Shown here: piece after piece, positions 61,149 through 64,000 of the stretch
Position numbering within the stretch: the stretch's first letter is position 1
How the letters are laid out: each line of letters opens with the position of its first letter
Assembly (NCBI RefSeq): GCF_000227465.1
Contig: NC_016047.1
Location: 387,001-451,000, forward strand
Length of the DNA stretch: 64,000 nucleotides
Source: Bacillus spizizenii TU-B-10
GTDB lineage: Bacteria > Bacillota > Bacilli > Bacillales > Bacillaceae
Direction of reading: 5' to 3'
Translations under genes and position numbers: made by a program
Notes under the pieces: model-generated
Seen by the model: only the letters and a program-made list of their open reading frames with translations
Databases searched by the model: none
What the model was told of the DNA's origin: nothing

Positions 61149-61910
61149 ATGGTGAATGGGATTTACACCAAAAGTTTTCTGGAACGTAATCAAGCTGAAC
61201 TCCCTGAATGGCAAAGAATCGCTTTTGAGCTTTTGGCAGAAACTGTGGCGGATGACGCGGATACGTTTCCGTGCATTCCCGGACGCCAGGCGTTTCTGAC
61301 AGATCAGCTTCGCATTACTTTTGCTGGAGATCCGCGGGAAAACCGTACAGCGGAGGAACTGGCACCACTGCTTGCGGAGTACGGCAAGATATCGCGGGAC
61401 ACGGGAAAGTACGCATCCCTCGTTGTGTTGTTTGATACACCGGAAGATTTGGCTGAGCACTATTCGATTGAAGCGTATGAAGAGCTGTTTTGGAGCTTTT
61501 TAAATAGACTGAGTCACCAGGACGAAAAAGAGTGGCCGGAAGACATTCCGGCCGATCCCGAGCATTATAAATGGGAGTTTTGTTTTGACGGCGAGCCGTA
61601 CTTTATTTTGTGCGCTACACCGGGGCACGAAGCGAGAAGAAGCCGGAGCTTTCCCTATTTTATGATCACGTTTCAGCCAAGATGGGTGTTTGAAGAGTTA
61701 AATGGATCAACCGCTTTTGGCCGCAACATGAGCAGGCTGATCCGATCCCGTTTAAAGGCCTACGATCAAGCTCCGGTTCACCCGCAATTAGGCTGGTACG
61801 GAGGAAAGAATAATCGCGAATGGAAACAGTATTTCCTCCGTGACGACGAAAAACAGGTATCGAAGTGCCCGTTTTCTTATTTAAAGAACATGTTCAACAA
61901 AATGAAATAA
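61149..61910 (+). CDS. ycgG: YqcI/YcgG-family protein
   Basis: 253-aa cytosolic protein of the YqcI/YcgG family. Recognisable family blocks are FPCIPGRQAFLTDQLRI near the N-terminus and SRSFPYFMITFQPRWVF in the C-terminal half; Cys in CATPGHEARRS. The fold and function are not known to me; some relatives act as haem-dependent oxygenase-like or cupin-adjacent enzymes, which I cannot judge here. ATG follows TGGAGGTGG. Convergent with ycgH, one base apart. Confidence 0.82.
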   Translation: MVNGIYTKSFLERNQAELPEWQRIAFELLAETVADDADTFPCIPGRQAFLTDQLRITFAGDPRENRTAEELAPLLAEYGKISRDTGKYASLVVLFDTPEDLAEHYSIEAYEELFWSFLNRLSHQDEKEWPEDIPADPEHYKWEFCFDGEPYFILCATPGHEARRSRSFPYFMITFQPRWVFEELNGSTAFGRNMSRLIRSRLKAYDQAPVHPQLGWYGGKNNREWKQYFLRDDEKQVSKCPFSYLKNMFNKMK

Positions 61911-61911
61911 A

Positions 61912-63258
61912 TCACGAGCTGGCAGGGCGGTCTTTATGTCCCTGCTTTTTTTGATAGATCATCGTAACGATGGCAATGATCACGAGAAAACCTATGCTTA
62001 CAAAAAAACCGGGCCGGCTTGATTTTTCAAACAGTGTGCCGGACACAGCCGCAGCAATCAGAATCATCGCTAAATAAATTTGCGTTTTCCCCATTCCCTC
62101 GGGATCAGTCAGCTTTTTGCTGGAGAACAGGATAAACAGCCAAGTGTATAAAAGCATTAGCCCCGCTGCTGTCGTCATGTGCTCATAAATGTTTTTGGGC
62201 AGCACTAAAGACAGAATGATGGATAGAACAAGCCCCGCAAACGTCAGTCCTAGCGCCGGCCAGCATATTTTTTTGCCTTCCTTTAAAGTAAAGCATTTCG
62301 GCGCGTCTCCGTCATCAGCCATCGTACATAGCAATGTCGTAACCGCAAACAGGGAAGCGACGAGGGTCGAGAACCCGGCAATAATGAAAATCCCGTTAAA
62401 AATATCGAGGATGATCTTAAGGTTATATCCTTTTAACGACGTAATGAACGGGCTGTCCTGCTCAGTAAACATGTCTAATGGAACCAGCAGCAAGGCCAGT
62501 CCGATCGAAATAATATAAATAATCGCCAGCGTCGCCAGCATTAGTTTCCCTGATTTAGACGCTTCCTCTGGTTTTTTTAAGTGAACCGCCATCAGCCCCA
62601 TGACCTCAATTCCGCCAAAGGCGTAAAACGCGTAGATTAAACCTGTCCAAAGCCCCATGGCGCCATATGGGAAAAACTCACTCGTCTTATTTGGAACCTG
62701 TACATCGTGCTTTCCGCCAGACAGGATACCGCATAATGCCAGGATGGCAATCACAATAAACATAAAAATAGCGGCTGTTTTGATGACTGCCAGTACGTTT
62801 TCAGTCTTCTCAAAAACAGACAGTCCGGTGAAAATAATCAGTAGCCCAAGTACCGCGTAGATTGAAGCAAACACCCATAACGGCACTTGAGGAAACCAGT
62901 GCTTCGTAAATAGCGAAATGGCTGTCAGCTGGCTTCCGGTAATCAGCATTTCTGATGACCAGTACACCCAGCCGTTGCTGAAGCCGGCCCATCTGCCAAA
63001 CGCTTTTCGCGCATATGCACAAAACGAGCCTTTTTCGGGCTGTTTTGCCGATAGCTTGGCAAGCTGCTCGAATACAAAATACGTGCCGATCGCCCCGATC
63101 AGAAATGACAGCAGAACGGAAAAACCGCTTTTCACTATTGCAATGCTGGAACCGAGAAAAAATCCTGTTCCGATCGTGCATCCTATACCGATTAATGATA
63201 GCTGCCACCAGGCCAAATTTCCTTTTTGCTGGTCTTTTTTTGTTTGACTCATAATCAT
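61912..63258 (-). CDS. ycgH: APC-family amino acid permease
   Basis: 448-aa permease with 12 transmembrane segments. The APC substrate motif IGIGCTIGTGFFLGSSIAI (helix 1) and GLIYAFYAFGGIEVMGLMA (helix 6) are present. AAAGGGG lies five bases before ATG 63258. Substrate not evident. Divergent from ycgI. Confidence 0.9.
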   Translation of the reverse strand: MIMSQTKKDQQKGNLAWWQLSLIGIGCTIGTGFFLGSSIAIVKSGFSVLLSFLIGAIGTYFVFEQLAKLSAKQPEKGSFCAYARKAFGRWAGFSNGWVYWSSEMLITGSQLTAISLFTKHWFPQVPLWVFASIYAVLGLLIIFTGLSVFEKTENVLAVIKTAAIFMFIVIAILALCGILSGGKHDVQVPNKTSEFFPYGAMGLWTGLIYAFYAFGGIEVMGLMAVHLKKPEEASKSGKLMLATLAIIYIISIGLALLLVPLDMFTEQDSPFITSLKGYNLKIILDIFNGIFIIAGFSTLVASLFAVTTLLCTMADDGDAPKCFTLKEGKKICWPALGLTFAGLVLSIILSLVLPKNIYEHMTTAAGLMLLYTWLFILFSSKKLTDPEGMGKTQIYLAMILIAAAVSGTLFEKSSRPGFFVSIGFLVIIAIVTMIYQKKQGHKDRPASS

Positions 63259-63381
63259 TTCAACCCCTTTTATCTAAGGTTAGATTGCGACCCGCCCGAA
63301 GCTTATATACATCGGATTTTTGCCTCTTTTTACATGGGGAAGGCGGAGAACGCTCATACTAATGAAAAAAGGAGCGAAGCA

Positions 63382-63978
63382 ATGACACAGCAATATATCG
63401 TGGAGCCGAAAAAAGGGCTTGGGCTGAAGCTGAAAAAGGGGCAGATTTTAAAGGTGGTTGATGTAGAAGGGCAGCAAGTTGCTGATTTTGTTGCGTACCA
63501 TGCCAAGGATTTTTATGAGCATCTTGATCAGGGAGCAACGATTGATGCCAATCATTCCATTCATGTGAAAGTCAACGATCATATCTACTCGAATCTATAC
63601 AAACCGATGCTGACGCTGATTGAAGATACGGTCGGCAAGCATGATTTGCTGCTTCCCGCCTGCCGTCCTGATATGAACAGACTCTTATATGGGAAGCAAA
63701 AGGATGAGTTTCAGGATACGTGCTATGACAATATGAACCGTGCGCTTGAGCAATTTGGCGTACCGAAGCCTCACATGCATTACCCGTTTGCGATTTTTAT
63801 GAATACTGTCCTTGATGAGAAAGGGAACCTGTCTGTAGAAACGCCGCTTTCGAATGCCGGGGATTATGTAAGGCTGCGGGCGGAAATGGATTTGGTTGTC
63901 GCGTTTTCTTCCTGCCCGATAGAAAAAGGTAAGTGCAATGGCGATAGCGTAACGTCTATACGGGTGGAAGTCAGCTGA
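63382..63978 (+). CDS. ycgI: DUF1989 (urea carboxylase-associated) family protein
   Basis: 198-aa cytosolic protein of the urea-carboxylase-associated/DUF1989 family. Visible are GQQVADFVAYHAKD, the metal-type cysteine/histidine positions in LPACRPDMN and PHMHYPFAIFMNT, and the C-terminal VVAFSSCPIEKGKCNG. Relatives act in urea-amide or cobalamin-independent amine catabolism; the reaction is not settled here. ATG follows AAAAGGAGCG. Confidence 0.85.
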   Translation: MTQQYIVEPKKGLGLKLKKGQILKVVDVEGQQVADFVAYHAKDFYEHLDQGATIDANHSIHVKVNDHIYSNLYKPMLTLIEDTVGKHDLLLPACRPDMNRLLYGKQKDEFQDTCYDNMNRALEQFGVPKPHMHYPFAIFMNTVLDEKGNLSVETPLSNAGDYVRLRAEMDLVVAFSSCPIEKGKCNGDSVTSIRVEVS

Positions 63979-64000
63979 TCTCTCTTGTTCACTGTGAATC

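Overview
The window is chromosomal DNA of the Bacillus subtilis group (low-GC Gram-positive, consensus AAAGGAGG ribosome sites, many TTG/GTG starts). Gene order follows, from memory, the garD–amyE–ldh–ycgI part of the B. subtilis 168 map. Protein differences recalled for RtpA and AmyE, together with local content changes, suggest a different strain or sister species rather than 168. I see no rRNA, tRNA, CRISPR array, prophage or insertion sequence.

Layout. 1–4.2 kb: end of galactarate dehydratase garD, a macrolide-kinase gene behind a short leader ORF and terminator, then the tryptophan-sensing rtpL-rtpA-ycbK operon behind a Trp T-box. 4.2–8.1 kb: ycbL-ycbM two-component system with the ycbN-ycbO ABC exporter, then ycbP. 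8.2–9.4 kb: a serpin lipoprotein gene, probably accessory. 9.5–13.8 kb: cwlJ, a VWA protein (ycbR), and the phosphate-starvation operon phoD-tatAD-tatCD with clear Pho boxes. 13.8–20.3 kb: pcp, ycbU, lmrAB drug efflux, ansZ, lipA, yczC. 20.5–25.4 kb: yccF and the natKR/natAB sodium-export system. 25.5–31.3 kb: yccK, ycdA, the paralogues ycdB/ycdC, cwlK. 31.4–35.2 kb: rapJ and the SigB-type operon ycdF-ycdG. 35.3–37.9 kb: Zur-type znuA-znuC-znuB zinc uptake, with znuB frameshifted. 37.9–46.5 kb: yceB, the TerD/TerC/TelA envelope-stress cluster yceCDEFGH, niaP, a remnant of yceJ, and yceK. 46.8–49.8 kb: opuA glycine-betaine transporter. 49.9–58.2 kb: amhX, ycgA, ycgB, amyE with its cre site, and Rex-type ldh-lctP. 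58.3–64 kb: mdr/ycgE efflux pair, ycgF, ycgG, ycgH, ycgI.

Common themes are export and stress defence (mphK, lmrAB, natAB, ycbNO, mdr, Ter proteins), nutrient scavenging under tight control (PhoP, Zur, CcpA, Rex, T-box), and osmotic or sodium balance. The most interesting points are a possible macrolide-sensing leader/attenuator before mphK, a TGG-TGG-TGC version of the rtpL leader peptide, the serpin lipoprotein, the znuB frameshift and the yceJ deletion remnant. Names and comparisons with strain 168 rest on recall of that genome, not on a search.
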